DNA from: an uncultured bacterium
GTDB taxonomy: Bacteria; Bacteroidota; Bacteroidia; Chitinophagales; Chitinophagaceae
Assembly (NCBI GenBank): GCA_903920455.1
Contig: CAIXLY010000050.1
Span: forward strand, 1-64,000
Direction: 5' to 3'
DNA length: 64,000 nucleotides
Shown here piece after piece: positions 26,250 to 36,678 of this stretch (within the stretch, counting starts at the first letter, position 1; each line of letters begins with the position of its first letter). Under the pieces are notes generated by a model. That model did no database searches, had not been told where the DNA came from, and saw nothing but the letters and a program-made list of their open reading frames with translations. The position numbers and the translations under genes were made by a program.

Positions 26250-29000
26250 ATGAAAAGATTTACGATCATAGCAGCCTTGCTGCTATTTGCACTCCCTTCT
26301 CTTTTAAGTGCACAAAATTTGACAGTTACGGGTAAAGTGAATGCTGCTACAGGAGGTGAAAGCTTAAATTCCGTATCGGTCATAGTTAAAGGTACCAACG
26401 TCGGTACTTTTACAAATTCAAAGGGGGAGTTCAGGCTAAGCCTACCAACTTCGACAAAATTCCCAATAACCTTGTTGTTTTCATCAGTGGGGTATGAATT
26501 TTCAGAAGTTACCGTGAAAAGTGCAAGTGAAGTAGTGTCAGCTTCCTTAAAAGGCGATGCTACACTCGGCCAAGAGGTAGTTGTATCAGCTACAAAAACT
26601 CCTGTTAGAATAATAGAATCTCCTGTTTCCATTGAAAGGGTAAGTCTAACAGCAATTAGAAATGCTCCAGCTGCCGATTATTATGATATTGCTGCCAATT
26701 TAAAAGGGGTAGACATGGTTGCTTCCAGTCTTAACTTTAAAACTGCAACTACAAGAGGTTTCGCTGGTAGTGGTAATACAAGATTTACTCAGCTTATAGA
26801 TGGGATGGATAACCAAGCCCCGGGTCTGAATTTCTCTACTGGTAGCATCATTGGTCTGAGTGAGTTGGATGTTGAAAGCATGGAATTACTTCAAGGTGCA
26901 TCTTCAGCACTTTATGGTCCAGGTGGCATGAATGGTACTCTATTGATCAACAGCAAAGACCCCTTCAAATATCAAGGACTTTCATTTCAAGCAAAGAACG
27001 GTGTAATGCATGTTGACGGTAAATACCGTGACCCATCACCATATTTGAATTATGATTTGCGTTATGCTAAAAAAGTTTCAGACAGGTTTGCTTTCAAAAT
27101 TACTGCCAGTGCTTTACAAGCAAAAGACTGGTTAGCTGGTGATGAAAGAAATGTTCAGCGGTCTGGAACCCAATTGGGTAGAATCATTTACGGTACCCGT
27201 GATACTGACCCTAACTATGATGGGATGAACATTTACGGCGATGAAACATCTGCAAGTATCAATGCTGTGTTAAGGGGTGTTCAAGCACAAGCTCCCTTTT
27301 TAGCACCTTTTATTAATGGTTTGCTAGCACAGTCCGATTCGATGGTTTCAAGAACTGGATATCATGAGCGCGATGTAACAAGTCCTAATGCTGTCAATTA
27401 TAAGGTTGGTGGTTCATTGAATTATAAATTGACAAATTCGATAGAAGCGATTGTGTCTGGATTTTGGGGTACCGGTAATGCTGTGTACACAGCAACTGAA
27501 AGATATTCTCTCAAAAATCTAAAAATGGGTCAATACAAAATTGAACTCAAACACAACAATTGGCTACTTAGGGCTTATACTACCCAAGAAAATGCTGGCG
27601 AAACATACAACACCACCATTACTACCCGCTTGTTCAATGAGGCATGGAAAAGTTCATCAGATCCAGTCAATGGATGGTACAAACAATACGGACTTGCGTA
27701 TCTTGATAGAAGGTTAAATGGTCTAAATTCAATCGATGCTCACAACAAAGCGCGTATTATTGCTGATGCATATAGACCAGTACCTGGCACCCAAGAATTC
27801 AACACATTGTTTGATGCAGTTAGATCTAAAGCCATTTCTGAAGGTGGTGGAAGATTGATTGATAGAACAAATCTTTATGCCATCGAAGGTCAATACAACC
27901 TCAGTCACTTAACCGGCAATGTTGTAGATATCTTGGTTGGTGCGAACTACAGAAGGTTTATGCTCAACTCTGAGGGAACACTTTTTGCGGATTCTGCTAA
28001 CAAAATTCCAATAAGCGAGTTTGGTAGTTATGTTCAGATGTCAAAAGGTATTATAAAAGACATCGTTAAATTTACTGTTTCAGGTAGGTATGATAAAAAT
28101 GAAAATTTTAAAGGCAGATTTACCCCAAGGGCTACTGCTCTCTTTAAAGTTGCAAAAAACAACAACATCCGCCTTTCTTATCAAACAGCATATAGATTCC
28201 CTTCAAATCAATATCAATACATCAATCTAAAAGCTGCAGGAGCAACCTTAATTGGAGGAATTCCAAAAATGCTTGATTACTATGGTCTAAGGCAGAACCC
28301 AGGATATTCACTCGCTGCTCTTCAACAGAATCAATTCGTTGTTCAGCAATTTGGAGATTTCAAACCTGAGTCAGTTACATCTTATGAAATTGGCTATAAA
28401 GGTCTTCTTGCAGATTCAAAATTGCTTATTGATGCATATGGATATATAGGGAATTATCAAGATTTCCTTACCCGCGTTAATGTAGTTCAATCTATTATGA
28501 GCAATCCTAGTCCTTATGATATTATTGATCCATCAAAAAGAAGAGTTCTTTCAGTTCCAACTAACTCACCATCAAAAGTAAAAACACACGGATGGGGCTT
28601 ATCACTTGATTATAAGTTCAATAAAGGGTTTTATCTAAATTCAAACATATCATCTGATATTCTTGTAAACGCTCCGGTGGGCTATATCACCTTCTACAAT
28701 ACCCCTAAATACAGAGCAAATGTTGGCTTTGGTAATAATGGAATTGGCAAGAGCAAACGACTTGGATTTAACATGGTTTACCGTTGGCAGGCAGAAGTAG
28801 ATTACCAAAGTGATCTTGCTAATGGAACAGTTCCAGCGTATCATATACTTGATGCGCAAATTGGCTACAAATTTCCTAAGGTCAATTCAATCATTAGATT
28901 GGGGGCAAACAACCTCTTTAACCAATATTATATTACAGGTCTTGCTAATCCATCTATTGGTGGTCTATATTATGTTTCTTTTGGATATAATATTTTCTAA
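26250..29000 (+). CDS. TonB-dependent receptor
   Basis: 916 residues from the ATG at 26250. A signal peptide (IIAALLLFALPSLLSAQ) is followed by a carboxypeptidase-regulatory-like domain (about 23-105), a plug with VVVSATKTPVRIIESPVSIE and LLQGASSALYGPGGMNG, and a barrel ending in YYVSFGYNIF with the usual terminal Phe. It is a ligand-gated outer-membrane transporter powered by TonB. The ligand is unknown; the QEVVVSATKTP box resembles receptors for siderophores or vitamins. The next gene, a fasciclin lipoprotein, lies 40 bases downstream and is probably its surface partner. The short -7-like region lacks a good -33 box. Confidence 0.93.
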   Translation: MKRFTIIAALLLFALPSLLSAQNLTVTGKVNAATGGESLNSVSVIVKGTNVGTFTNSKGEFRLSLPTSTKFPITLLFSSVGYEFSEVTVKSASEVVSASLKGDATLGQEVVVSATKTPVRIIESPVSIERVSLTAIRNAPAADYYDIAANLKGVDMVASSLNFKTATTRGFAGSGNTRFTQLIDGMDNQAPGLNFSTGSIIGLSELDVESMELLQGASSALYGPGGMNGTLLINSKDPFKYQGLSFQAKNGVMHVDGKYRDPSPYLNYDLRYAKKVSDRFAFKITASALQAKDWLAGDERNVQRSGTQLGRIIYGTRDTDPNYDGMNIYGDETSASINAVLRGVQAQAPFLAPFINGLLAQSDSMVSRTGYHERDVTSPNAVNYKVGGSLNYKLTNSIEAIVSGFWGTGNAVYTATERYSLKNLKMGQYKIELKHNNWLLRAYTTQENAGETYNTTITTRLFNEAWKSSSDPVNGWYKQYGLAYLDRRLNGLNSIDAHNKARIIADAYRPVPGTQEFNTLFDAVRSKAISEGGGRLIDRTNLYAIEGQYNLSHLTGNVVDILVGANYRRFMLNSEGTLFADSANKIPISEFGSYVQMSKGIIKDIVKFTVSGRYDKNENFKGRFTPRATALFKVAKNNNIRLSYQTAYRFPSNQYQYINLKAAGATLIGGIPKMLDYYGLRQNPGYSLAALQQNQFVVQQFGDFKPESVTSYEIGYKGLLADSKLLIDAYGYIGNYQDFLTRVNVVQSIMSNPSPYDIIDPSKRRVLSVPTNSPSKVKTHGWGLSLDYKFNKGFYLNSNISSDILVNAPVGYITFYNTPKYRANVGFGNNGIGKSKRLGFNMVYRWQAEVDYQSDLANGTVPAYHILDAQIGYKFPKVNSIIRLGANNLFNQYYITGLANPSIGGLYYVSFGYNIF

Positions 29001-29040
29001 ACACCACAGATTGATTTTAACGTATTTAAAATAAAAGATT

Positions 29041-30222
29041 ATGAAAAAAATAAGCATACCGGTTAAGAACTTACTTCCATTGGTCTTGATCATGTCAATA
29101 TTATCCTTGTCTTGTAACAAGGACGTACCAGAGCCAGTAGGCAAAGTATTTCCTCCAAGTTCAGGTGAGAAATCAATTGCAGCTATATTAAGTGAAAATT
29201 CAAACTACAGTATCCTAAAAAATGCACTTACACGGGCTGGCTTAATGTCTACACTGTGGGATGACTCAAAGTCATTCACTTTATTTGCGCCCGACAACCA
29301 AGCATTTACTTACTCTGGCTTGAATAACGACATCATAAACATGTTGCCACTCGAACGATTGGTTCCAGTTTTGTTATATCATGTTGTTCCTCAGAAAGTA
29401 ACTGCAAGTAAAATACCGTCTACCTTCCCAAATTTACAATACCCTTCATTATTAAATCCAGCACCTAGTGTCAGTTCTTTATTAAGACTTACATCCTTCC
29501 CAAGTGCTATCAATGGCGCATGGATCAATAATATCCCAATTAAGGAAACAGATAAAGTAGCTACAAATGGCGTAATTCATACTACTGCACTTGTTGTAAT
29601 GCCTCCTACTAGATTTCTATGGGATAGAATAAGCGAAGATCCAGAACTAACATACCTTAAAGCTGCTGTTCAGCGTGCTGATAGTGGAGTAGCCAGTTCT
29701 AGCCTTTCAAACCTGGAGGGGTTGCTTAAAAATATCGGAGCCAACTTTACAATTTTTGCTCCAACGAACGCAGCATTCAAGGCATTATTAACTGGGGCTA
29801 TTTACAAAGCACTTGTTTTACAAGGAATGCCTGCAGCAACAGCATATCCAACTGCCCAATACCTTGCCAGCACACCAGCAGTGTTTAGCAATCCGGCTTT
29901 ATATGGCGCTTTATCTGCTCAAACAGTAAAGGGAATTATTGTCTATCATATCATGACTAATCGAGCGTTTACCAATAGCTTTCCTATAGATGGCGGGGTA
30001 TATAAAACTGTGTTGAACACAGTAGTTTCTAACCATCCTGGAATTGCGCTTGTTGCTGAATTTGGTAGTATGTTTGTATCTGATGCTGTGGTGACTGGTT
30101 ATGCAAATGATACGTATTCACACATCCTTATAAATAATACGCCTGAGCCAAATGGAACTAGTGATCAACACTATCTCAACGGAGTACTTCATAAAATTGA
30201 TCAAGTGCTTTTGCCTCAGTAA
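29041..30222 (+). CDS. Fasciclin (FAS1) repeat lipoprotein
   Basis: 393 residues with a lipobox (ILSLSCNKD). Two FAS1 domains are visible: the first around 40-190 (ILSENSNYSILKNALTRAGL, FTLFAPDNQAFT, LLYHVVPQKVT, TNGVIHTTALVV), the second around 200-390 (FTIFAPTNAAFKALL, GIIVYHIMTNRAF, HYLNGVLHKIDQVL). FAS1 domains mediate adhesion or ligand binding. It shares an operon with the TonB receptor upstream, so it may help capture a ligand at the cell surface. A hairpin terminator follows. Confidence 0.9.
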   Translation: MKKISIPVKNLLPLVLIMSILSLSCNKDVPEPVGKVFPPSSGEKSIAAILSENSNYSILKNALTRAGLMSTLWDDSKSFTLFAPDNQAFTYSGLNNDIINMLPLERLVPVLLYHVVPQKVTASKIPSTFPNLQYPSLLNPAPSVSSLLRLTSFPSAINGAWINNIPIKETDKVATNGVIHTTALVVMPPTRFLWDRISEDPELTYLKAAVQRADSGVASSSLSNLEGLLKNIGANFTIFAPTNAAFKALLTGAIYKALVLQGMPAATAYPTAQYLASTPAVFSNPALYGALSAQTVKGIIVYHIMTNRAFTNSFPIDGGVYKTVLNTVVSNHPGIALVAEFGSMFVSDAVVTGYANDTYSHILINNTPEPNGTSDQHYLNGVLHKIDQVLLPQ

Positions 30223-30242
30223 ATCGATTATCTTTTATCAAT

Positions 30243-30281
30243 AAGAAAGCCGGAATAGTTCTATTTCGGCTTTCTTTATTT
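30243..30281 (+). terminator. Terminator after the fasciclin gene
   Basis: GAAAGCCGGAATA (30245-30257) pairs with TATTTCGGCTTTC (30262-30274) with one mismatch, then a T-rich tail. Because ychF ends at 30304 on the other strand, it may serve both directions. Confidence 0.85.
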
Positions 30282-30303
30282 AATATGATTTGATTAGTAC
30301 AAT

Positions 30304-31404
30304 TTAAACAGCAAATCGGAAATGCATAATGTCGCCGTCTTGAACAACATAATCTTTGCCTTGCACTGCCATTTTCCCTACTTCCTTACATGCAGTCTCT
30401 GATCCAAGTTCCAGAAAATCAAGGTACCTAATCACTTCAGCCCTGATAAAACCTTTTTCGAAATCTGTATGAATTACGGCGGCAGCCTGTGGGGCCAACA
30501 TCCCTTTTGTGATGGTCCATGCCCTCACTTCTTGAACACCAGCAGTAAAATAGGTAGCAAGGTCAAGCAGCTTATAAGTTGATCGAATAAGCCTTACAAC
30601 ACCACTTTCAGATAGACCAAGGTCTTCTAAGAATAGTTTTCGATCATCAAAATTCTCCATAACGGCAATCTCACTTTCAATCTCAGCACTGATATAGAGT
30701 ATTTCAGCGCGTTCGTCCTTGATCGCCTCATGAACCTTGGCTGTAAATGTGTTTCCACTTACAACACTCTTTTCATCAACATTGCAGACATAAATCACCG
30801 GCTTGATGGTTAATAAAAACATGTCGGCAATAAACTGTTCCCTTTCGTCAGCAGAAACATCAAAAGCCCTTGCATTTTTACCCTGTTCCAAGTGAAGCTT
30901 CAAGGCTTTAAGCACTTCAATTGCACGAAGGGTATCCCGATCGCCATTTTTAGCATTTTTTTCAGTTTTTGAAAGCTTTCTGTCAACACTATCGAGGTCT
31001 TTTAACTGTAATTCAGTATCGATTACCTCTTTGTCACGAACAGGATTGACATTTCCATCCACATGAATCACGTTGTCGTCTTCAAAGCAACGAAGAACAT
31101 GTATAATCGCATCAGTTGTGCGGATATTACCCAGGAATTGGTTTCCCAGACCTTCGCCCTTACTAGCACCTTTTACCAACCCAGCGATATCCACAATTTC
31201 AACAGTTGTTGGAACTACACGTTGAGGTTTTACGAGCTTTTCCAGCTCAAAAAGGCGTTCGTCAGGAACGGTAATTACGCCAACATTGGGTTCTATTGTA
31301 CAAAAAGGGAAATTTGCCGCCTGAGCTTTTGCATTGCTCAATGCATTAAATAAGGTTGATTTACCTACATTTGGTAATCCGACAATGCCAGCCTGTAATG
31401 CCAT
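30304..31404 (-). CDS. ychF: Redox-regulated ATPase YchF (Obg family)
   Basis: 366 residues from the ATG at 31402-31404; upstream in-frame codons are not conserved. The G-domain starts with [18 protein letters not shown], then [29 protein letters not shown]. The NKxD-type specificity motif reads CNVDE, the ATP-preferring form known from YchF/OLA1. A helical insert (about 130-200) and a C-terminal TGS domain ([20 protein letters not shown]) follow. It binds ribosomes and is linked to stress responses. It diverges from the SpmAB-like gene. Confidence 0.96.
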   Translation of the reverse strand: MALQAGIVGLPNVGKSTLFNALSNAKAQAANFPFCTIEPNVGVITVPDERLFELEKLVKPQRVVPTTVEIVDIAGLVKGASKGEGLGNQFLGNIRTTDAIIHVLRCFEDDNVIHVDGNVNPVRDKEVIDTELQLKDLDSVDRKLSKTEKNAKNGDRDTLRAIEVLKALKLHLEQGKNARAFDVSADEREQFIADMFLLTIKPVIYVCNVDEKSVVSGNTFTAKVHEAIKDERAEILYISAEIESEIAVMENFDDRKLFLEDLGLSESGVVRLIRSTYKLLDLATYFTAGVQEVRAWTITKGMLAPQAAAVIHTDFEKGFIRAEVIRYLDFLELGSETACKEVGKMAVQGKDYVVQDGDIMHFRFAV

Positions 31405-31424
31405 GTATTTTAATTTTTGCTTTG

Positions 31425-31432
31425 CAAAGATA
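31425..31432 (-). promoter_or_regulatory. Probable -7 box of ychF
   Basis: TATCTTTG on the minus strand matches TAnnTTTG exactly and ends 20 bases before the ychF ATG. A -33 box is not evident at the right distance. Confidence 0.4.
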
Positions 31433-31493
31433 CTGCGATTGAGGCGATAAGGCGTTCTTTGTAGGAAATAGATTTTACCCAATACCTCAACAA

Positions 31494-32738
31494 ATGGTTC
31501 TTAATTATATCTGGTTTTTCTTTTTTATGATTGCGTTCACAATCGCGCTAGGTAAATGGATCATTACCGGAGATCCGCTAATCTTTAGGCAGATTACTGA
31601 CGGTGTGTTTAAATCTGCAGGAGACAGCGTTGAACTGTCTTTCAAACTGATTGGGATAATGACCCTTTTTCTAGGCTTTATGAACATAGGAGAAAAGGCA
31701 GGAGCAATCAGGTTTCTTTCAAGAATAGTTTCGCCATTTTTTAGCAAGCTATTTCCGGAACTACCTCCTAAGCATCCTGCTTATGGCCACATGATGATGA
31801 ACTTTTCTGCTAATCTTTTAGGCCTGGATAATGCGGCTACCCCCTTTGGGCTAAAAGCAATGCAAAGCCTACAAACACTAAATCCGAATAAAGACACTGC
31901 CAGTAACGCTCAAATTATGTTTTTGGTATTGCATGCATCTGGACTAACCTTAATTCCCATCAGCATCATTGCGATGAGGGCTTCAGTGACACCCCCAGCC
32001 GCAAACCCTACAGATATTTTCCTGCCATGCATGATAGCAACATTTGTTGCCACAGTTGCGGCACTCGTTATTGTTTCCATTAGACAAAAGATTAATTTAT
32101 TACAACCTGTAATATTGTTATGGATTGCTGGAATTTCTGCTTTCATTGGACTATTAATCGCTTACCTAAAAATCTTTCTTAGTCAGGTTGAAATTGAATC
32201 TTTTTCATCCGTATTAAGCAATGGACTCATTTTAATGATCTTTGCCATTTTCCTTTTGGGAGGTATGTTTAAGAAAGTAAACGTTTTTGAAGCCTTCATT
32301 GATGGTGCAAAGGGTGGATTTGAAACCGCAATCAAGCTAATACCTTATTTTGTTTCCATGCTTGTGGCCATTAGTGTTCTAAGAACATCTGGAACTTTTG
32401 ACTTTATAACCTCAGGTCTGCAATCAGCCTTCTCTGCCATGAACATGGATACTGAGTTTGTCTTGGCTTTACCAACTGCCATGATGAAACCACTGAGTGG
32501 TGGTGGGGCAAGGGCATTGATGGTTGATACCATGAATACATACGGTGCAGATTCATTTGCAGGTCGACTTTCTGCCATTTTTCAAGGGAGTAGCGATACT
32601 ACATTCTATGTTGTTGCAGTGTATTTTGGCTCCGTGGGTATTAAAAATACCCGTTATGCTATCCCAAGCATGTTGCTGGCCGATTTAGTAGGAGTTTTTA
32701 CTGCAATTGGAGTAGCTTATTTGTTTTTCGGTCATTGA
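31494..32738 (+). CDS. Nucleoside recognition (Gate) domain membrane protein, SpmA-SpmB fusion type
   Basis: 414 residues with about eight or nine membrane segments. The N-terminal half has ILGFMNIGEKAGAIR and ANLLGLDNAATPFGLKAM as in SpmA; the C-terminal half has LPTAMMKPLSGGGARALM and GSSDTTFYVVAVYFGSVGI as in SpmB. In spore formers these are separate spore maturation proteins; Bacteroidota do not sporulate and carry the fused form. It may be a transporter or channel; the substrate is unknown. The next gene begins one base after the stop. Confidence 0.88.
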   Translation: MVLNYIWFFFFMIAFTIALGKWIITGDPLIFRQITDGVFKSAGDSVELSFKLIGIMTLFLGFMNIGEKAGAIRFLSRIVSPFFSKLFPELPPKHPAYGHMMMNFSANLLGLDNAATPFGLKAMQSLQTLNPNKDTASNAQIMFLVLHASGLTLIPISIIAMRASVTPPAANPTDIFLPCMIATFVATVAALVIVSIRQKINLLQPVILLWIAGISAFIGLLIAYLKIFLSQVEIESFSSVLSNGLILMIFAIFLLGGMFKKVNVFEAFIDGAKGGFETAIKLIPYFVSMLVAISVLRTSGTFDFITSGLQSAFSAMNMDTEFVLALPTAMMKPLSGGGARALMVDTMNTYGADSFAGRLSAIFQGSSDTTFYVVAVYFGSVGIKNTRYAIPSMLLADLVGVFTAIGVAYLFFGH

Positions 32739-32739
32739 T

Positions 32740-33420
32740 ATGAAAAGCACCACCCAAATATTTTCACTATTGCTCATTCTTTTTTTTGTCGGCGCATGTA
32801 CATGCAATTCAAAAAAAATAATGACAAATGAAATTAGTGTTGAGTATCTGCAAGAAGGTGATACGCTTGCCATTACCATGGTGCCTCAGAACTTACAACA
32901 GTGGATTGACTATTATTCAAAAAAAGATTCTACAATAAGGGTAACTGATTTTTTATGTACTGGAGTTGTCTTACATACCGAGGCATTAAAACTGATAGAT
33001 ACCCTTTATAAAAAAACAGAAAATCGGCACAACCATTTGCTTGTCTTTTCACCTGATGCTAAGAAATTTATAGATCTTTTTTCTCTAACTGGTCAAAACC
33101 AGCAGGATAGCAATATTGTTCAGTCATTAATCACATCCGATGCTGACCAGCAGGTTGTTCTTGGATATTCAGATGGAAAAAGATATGAGCTGATGTATCT
33201 AGGGCCCGGACAACTTGTTGAAACAGCTGACTGGATAAATGAAAATCAGTTTGTTCTTACACTGCTTACAAATGAGAATGGCACTACAATGGGTGAACTT
33301 TATTTGTTTGATATCAAGAATTCAGTATTCACGAATTTCCGACTTCCCCAAAAAATAATAGAACCACAAAAAGAACAATCGTTTATTGAAGAATGGGCAA
33401 CAGAGAATCTCAAGAAATAA
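32740..33420 (+). CDS. Hypothetical lipoprotein
   Basis: 226 residues. The signal peptide ends in LILFFVGACTC, a good lipobox with Cys20, so it should be lipid-anchored in the envelope. The mature part is acidic and mixed in structure, with no motif I recognise. It starts one base after the SpmAB-like gene and is followed by folB ten bases later, so all three are probably one transcript. Confidence 0.68.
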   Translation: MKSTTQIFSLLLILFFVGACTCNSKKIMTNEISVEYLQEGDTLAITMVPQNLQQWIDYYSKKDSTIRVTDFLCTGVVLHTEALKLIDTLYKKTENRHNHLLVFSPDAKKFIDLFSLTGQNQQDSNIVQSLITSDADQQVVLGYSDGKRYELMYLGPGQLVETADWINENQFVLTLLTNENGTTMGELYLFDIKNSVFTNFRLPQKIIEPQKEQSFIEEWATENLKK

Positions 33421-33430
33421 CAATTATTAC

Positions 33431-33781
33431 ATGGAAATAATTTTAAAAGACATCAACCTGTTTGGCTATCATGGAGTTACTGATCTCGAAAGAATATCTG
33501 GAACCGAATTCTGTATTAATATCTCAATAGTTTTAAAAAGTAATGAGCAAAATCCAATAATTCAGCTATCCGACACCATAGACTATTCGGATGTTTTTAC
33601 GTTACTGAAAGTTGAATTTGCCAAGCCAGAACAGTTGCTGGAAGTATTAGCCAATAGAATTGCAAGTGAAATAGAAAAAAAATTTAAATTAGCCCAATCA
33701 GTGGAGTTATCAATAATGAAAGTTAATGCCCCTATAGCTGGTCTTAACGGACAAGTAGGAGTAAAAATCATAAAGAAATAA
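33431..33781 (+). CDS. folB: Dihydroneopterin aldolase
   Basis: 116 residues from the ATG at 33431; an in-frame ATG at 33386 lies inside the upstream gene and adds no conserved sequence. The motifs are LKDINLFGYHGVTDLER at the N-terminus, DTIDYSDVF, LLEVLANRIAS and VELSIMKVNAPI, the standard FolB pattern including the catalytic region near GYHG. It makes 6-hydroxymethyl-dihydropterin in folate synthesis. The partner gene folP lies at 57.9 kb. Confidence 0.93.
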   Translation: MEIILKDINLFGYHGVTDLERISGTEFCINISIVLKSNEQNPIIQLSDTIDYSDVFTLLKVEFAKPEQLLEVLANRIASEIEKKFKLAQSVELSIMKVNAPIAGLNGQVGVKIIKK

Positions 33782-33836
33782 ACAACTATATTTAAATAAA
33801 TATACAAATCCGTCTTTATTAATTTAATCTGAAAAT

Positions 33837-35831
33837 ATGATGCAGAAAAAGTTATTCATCCTATCAATTTTGTTGACATCTTTCAATTTAGTTATTGCTC
33901 AGGAACAACAACCCATTAAAACAGTATACGACCCCAATCAACTATTCAATCCACTCTTCTATAGTCAGTATGGAAATAATATTCGTACGGGCAATGGGGA
34001 ACCAGGAAAAGAGTATTGGCAAAATAAGGCAGACTATATCATTCGAGCCGAACTCAATGACCAAACAAATCAAATTAGTGGTTCGATAACCATGACCTAT
34101 GTGAACAATAGCCCGACATCAATGAATTTTCTTTGGTTCCAACTTGATCAGAATCTTTTTAAACCAACGTCACGTGGTTATGCAAAACTTCCTATTGCAG
34201 GAAGAAGTCGATACGGAAATGCATCAAACAATTTTGAAGGCGGATACAATATCAAGACAGTAAAAATATTGTCTGCTGTTGGAAGCAAGGTGAATGAGAC
34301 ATCAATAGTACCAGACATTTATGATACCCGCATGCGCGTTGATTTACCCAAAGCCATTAAAGCTGGAGGCGATAGGATTGTAATTAAAATTGAATACACC
34401 TATACCATCCCAGAATATGGAGCTGACAGAACAGGTGTGCTTAAAACCCCTGATGGAAATATTTTTGCCGTAGCCCAATGGTATCCTAGAATTTGTGTGT
34501 TTGATGATATTCAAGGATGGAATACTTTGCCTTATTTGGGTGCCAGTGAATTTTACTTGGAATATGGAAATTTTGATGTTGCCATCACAACTCCAGCAAG
34601 TCATGTAGTTGTAGCATCTGGTGATCTGCTCAATCCGTCAGAAGTGATGACCCCCGCACAGTTCAATAGATACAAAAGTGCTTTTCTAAGTGACTCCACC
34701 ATCATGGTCAGAAACATGGAAGAGGTGTCCAACCCTGCTTCTAAATTGAACAAAGAAAAAAACACCTGGCGTTATTTTATTTCTAATGCCAGAGATTTTG
34801 CTTGGGCCTCTTCGGCTTCATTTATTTGGGATGCTGCAAGAATAAATTTACCCAGTGGCAAAAAATCTTTAGCGCAATCCGTTTATCCGATAAGCTCTAG
34901 TGGAAATGATTCATGGGGTAGGAGTACTGAGTATACAAAGGCAAGTATTGAAAACTATTCCAAGCGATGGTTTGAGTACCCATACGCAGCAGCTACAAAT
35001 GTGGCCAGCAATATAGGCGGCATGGAATATCCTGGTATTGTTTTTTGTAGCTCAACTGCTAAAACAGAAGATCTTTGGGGAGTAACAGACCATGAGTTTG
35101 GCCATACCTGGTTTCCAATGATTGTTGGAAGCAATGAGCGAAAATATGGTTGGATGGATGAAGGTTTCAACACCTTTATAAATGAAATTGCTTCCCAGGA
35201 TTTCAATAATGGTGAATATCAACAAGAGGCAATGAACGCTCATGCAATGGCTAAGTTTATGTTCAGTGACCGTTCAGAGAGTATCATGAAAACACCAGAT
35301 GGTTTGAAGGAGTTTAACATAGGACTTTCACTTTACTTAAAACCAGGCTATGCGTTGGGACTGTTAAGAAAACATATTTTAGGTGAAAAACGTTTTGACA
35401 CAGCTTTTAAAAAGTATATACGCGACTGGGCCTTTAAGCATCCGTCTCCATGGGATTTCTTCAGAAGCATCGAAAGCAGTGTAGGTGAAGACCTGGGATG
35501 GTTCTGGAAAGGCATGATTTTGGAGAACTGGAGGCTTGATCAAGCCGTAGGAGAGTTATCGTATCAAGATAATAATCCTGCCAATGGGGCAATAGTCACG
35601 GTTCATAATTTGCAGAAAATGGCAATGCCCGTGGTCATTGAGTTCGAAACGATTTCCGGAATAAAGGGTCGCATTAGCCTTCCAGTGGAAGTATGGCAGA
35701 ATAATATTACCATAAAGGCTAGAATTCCTTCCAAGGATCTACTTTCCCGGGTTACAATTGATCCAGATAAGGTTTTTCCCGATTTTGATGAAGAAAACAA
35801 CAATTGGAGCAGCGAGCAGCTAAAAAAGTGA
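33837..35831 (+). CDS. M1 family metallopeptidase (aminopeptidase-like)
   Basis: 664 residues with a signal peptide ([17 protein letters not shown]). The zinc motif is HEFGHTW with His419, Glu420, His423 and the third ligand Glu442 in WMDEGFNTF, the HExxH-x18-E spacing of M1 enzymes. The exopeptidase motif usually reading GAMEN appears as IGGMEYPG. The N-terminal strand domain and helical C-terminus are present. It probably removes residues from peptides in the periplasm. The loss of the standard GAMEN Asn may change specificity. The start could be either of two adjacent ATG codons. Confidence 0.93.
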   Translation: MMQKKLFILSILLTSFNLVIAQEQQPIKTVYDPNQLFNPLFYSQYGNNIRTGNGEPGKEYWQNKADYIIRAELNDQTNQISGSITMTYVNNSPTSMNFLWFQLDQNLFKPTSRGYAKLPIAGRSRYGNASNNFEGGYNIKTVKILSAVGSKVNETSIVPDIYDTRMRVDLPKAIKAGGDRIVIKIEYTYTIPEYGADRTGVLKTPDGNIFAVAQWYPRICVFDDIQGWNTLPYLGASEFYLEYGNFDVAITTPASHVVVASGDLLNPSEVMTPAQFNRYKSAFLSDSTIMVRNMEEVSNPASKLNKEKNTWRYFISNARDFAWASSASFIWDAARINLPSGKKSLAQSVYPISSSGNDSWGRSTEYTKASIENYSKRWFEYPYAAATNVASNIGGMEYPGIVFCSSTAKTEDLWGVTDHEFGHTWFPMIVGSNERKYGWMDEGFNTFINEIASQDFNNGEYQQEAMNAHAMAKFMFSDRSESIMKTPDGLKEFNIGLSLYLKPGYALGLLRKHILGEKRFDTAFKKYIRDWAFKHPSPWDFFRSIESSVGEDLGWFWKGMILENWRLDQAVGELSYQDNNPANGAIVTVHNLQKMAMPVVIEFETISGIKGRISLPVEVWQNNITIKARIPSKDLLSRVTIDPDKVFPDFDEENNNWSSEQLKK

Positions 35832-35870
35832 TTTTAGGGGGATAAATGATGATATATCCATAAAAACGCT

Positions 35871-35981
35871 TAGTTTTGCCGTCCGTTTGATCCTTTTTGG
35901 ATTAGACAGTATTCCCAAATGGTCCCATAAGCTCTTCGTCTGTTCGAAGACACCAGTAGGGGTAAACATAAAAATACAGTT
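35871..35981 (+). promoter_or_regulatory. Putative promoter and leader of rpmI-rplT
   Basis: TAGTTTTG at 35871-35878 matches the -7 box, leaving about 100 bases of untranslated leader before rpmI. The leader includes a six-base hairpin TCTTCG/CGAAGA (35933-35938 with 35945-35950). Ribosomal operons of this type are often autoregulated by L20 binding the leader; that is an analogy, as the fold was not tested. Confidence 0.4.
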
Positions 35982-36179
35982 ATGCCAAAAGTTAAAACCC
36001 ATTCAAGGGCTAAAAAAACTTTTAAGGTTACCGGCTCGGGTAAAATTACCTACAGAAAGCCAACAAGAGGTCACCTACTCACAAAGAAGTCTAGCAAACG
36101 CAAACGTGCACTTCGAGTAACCGGACAGGTTCACCACAGTAATCTTGATTTTGTTAAAAGGCTTTTACGTCTAAAGTAA
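35982..36179 (+). CDS. rpmI: 50S ribosomal protein L35
   Basis: 65 residues, full length. It is very basic and has the family pattern [20 protein letters not shown], then [15 protein letters not shown] and a C-terminal VKRLLRLK. It is a structural protein of the large subunit. rplT follows after 35 bases. The usual upstream partner infC is not here; a secreted M1 peptidase gene precedes it instead. Confidence 0.97.
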   Translation: MPKVKTHSRAKKTFKVTGSGKITYRKPTRGHLLTKKSSKRKRALRVTGQVHHSNLDFVKRLLRLK

Positions 36180-36214
36180 GTCTACTCATTACATTCATTT
36201 AAACTCATTAGCAT

Positions 36215-36559
36215 ATGCCACGTTCAAAAAATGCCGTTGCCTCCAGGGCCCGGAAAAAAAGAATCCTCAAACAAGCAAAAGGATTTTATGGTAAAAGGAA
36301 AAATGTATACACCGTTGCGAAGAATGTACTTGAGAAAGGACTTACATATAGCTATGTAGGCCGTAAACTTAAAAAAAGAGACTATCGCAGCCTTTGGATT
36401 GTACGTATTAACGCAGCCGTTAGAGAAGAAGGAATGAAATACTCAGAATTCATCAACAAGCTAAACATCAAAGGAATCCAGTTGGATCGCAAAATGTTGG
36501 CTGAAATGGCGATGAACAACCCTGAATCTTTCAAGCAACTTGTTCAATCCGTTAAGTAA
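36215..36559 (+). CDS. rplT: 50S ribosomal protein L20
   Basis: 114 residues, full length. The basic N-terminus ([20 protein letters not shown]) is followed by [20 protein letters not shown] and YSEFINKL, as expected for L20. It binds 23S rRNA early in assembly and in other bacteria represses its own operon. It ends the rpmI-rplT unit, which is closed by a perfect hairpin terminator. Confidence 0.98.
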   Translation: MPRSKNAVASRARKKRILKQAKGFYGKRKNVYTVAKNVLEKGLTYSYVGRKLKKRDYRSLWIVRINAAVREEGMKYSEFINKLNIKGIQLDRKMLAEMAMNNPESFKQLVQSVK

Positions 36560-36577
36560 TTATTAAGAATTCCCCTC

Positions 36578-36617
36578 AAAGCCGAATGTTCAAATAAACA
36601 TTCGGCTTTTTGTTTTT
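36578..36617 (+). terminator. Terminator of rpmI-rplT
   Basis: AAAGCCGAATGTT (36578-36590) pairs perfectly with 36597-36609 around a six-base loop, followed by a T-rich tail. The tail also contains the -33 box of the next promoter. Confidence 0.92.
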
Positions 36618-36641
36618 AGGTCGTGAAAAAAATTAATTTTG
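36609..36641 (+). promoter_or_regulatory. Promoter of the arginine decarboxylase gene
   Basis: TTTG (36609-36612), 21 bases, TAATTTTG (36634-36641). The -7 box ends 37 bases before the ATG at 36679. The -33 box sits in the T tail of the preceding terminator. Confidence 0.5.
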
Positions 36642-36678
36642 TAATCTATTATTGATATTTAAATTATAGTCCCGAAAA

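Noticed and set aside
26222-26632. A 136-codon minus-strand frame opposite the start of the TonB receptor
   Set aside because: It is antisense to the signal peptide and plug region; composition follows the complement of the real gene.
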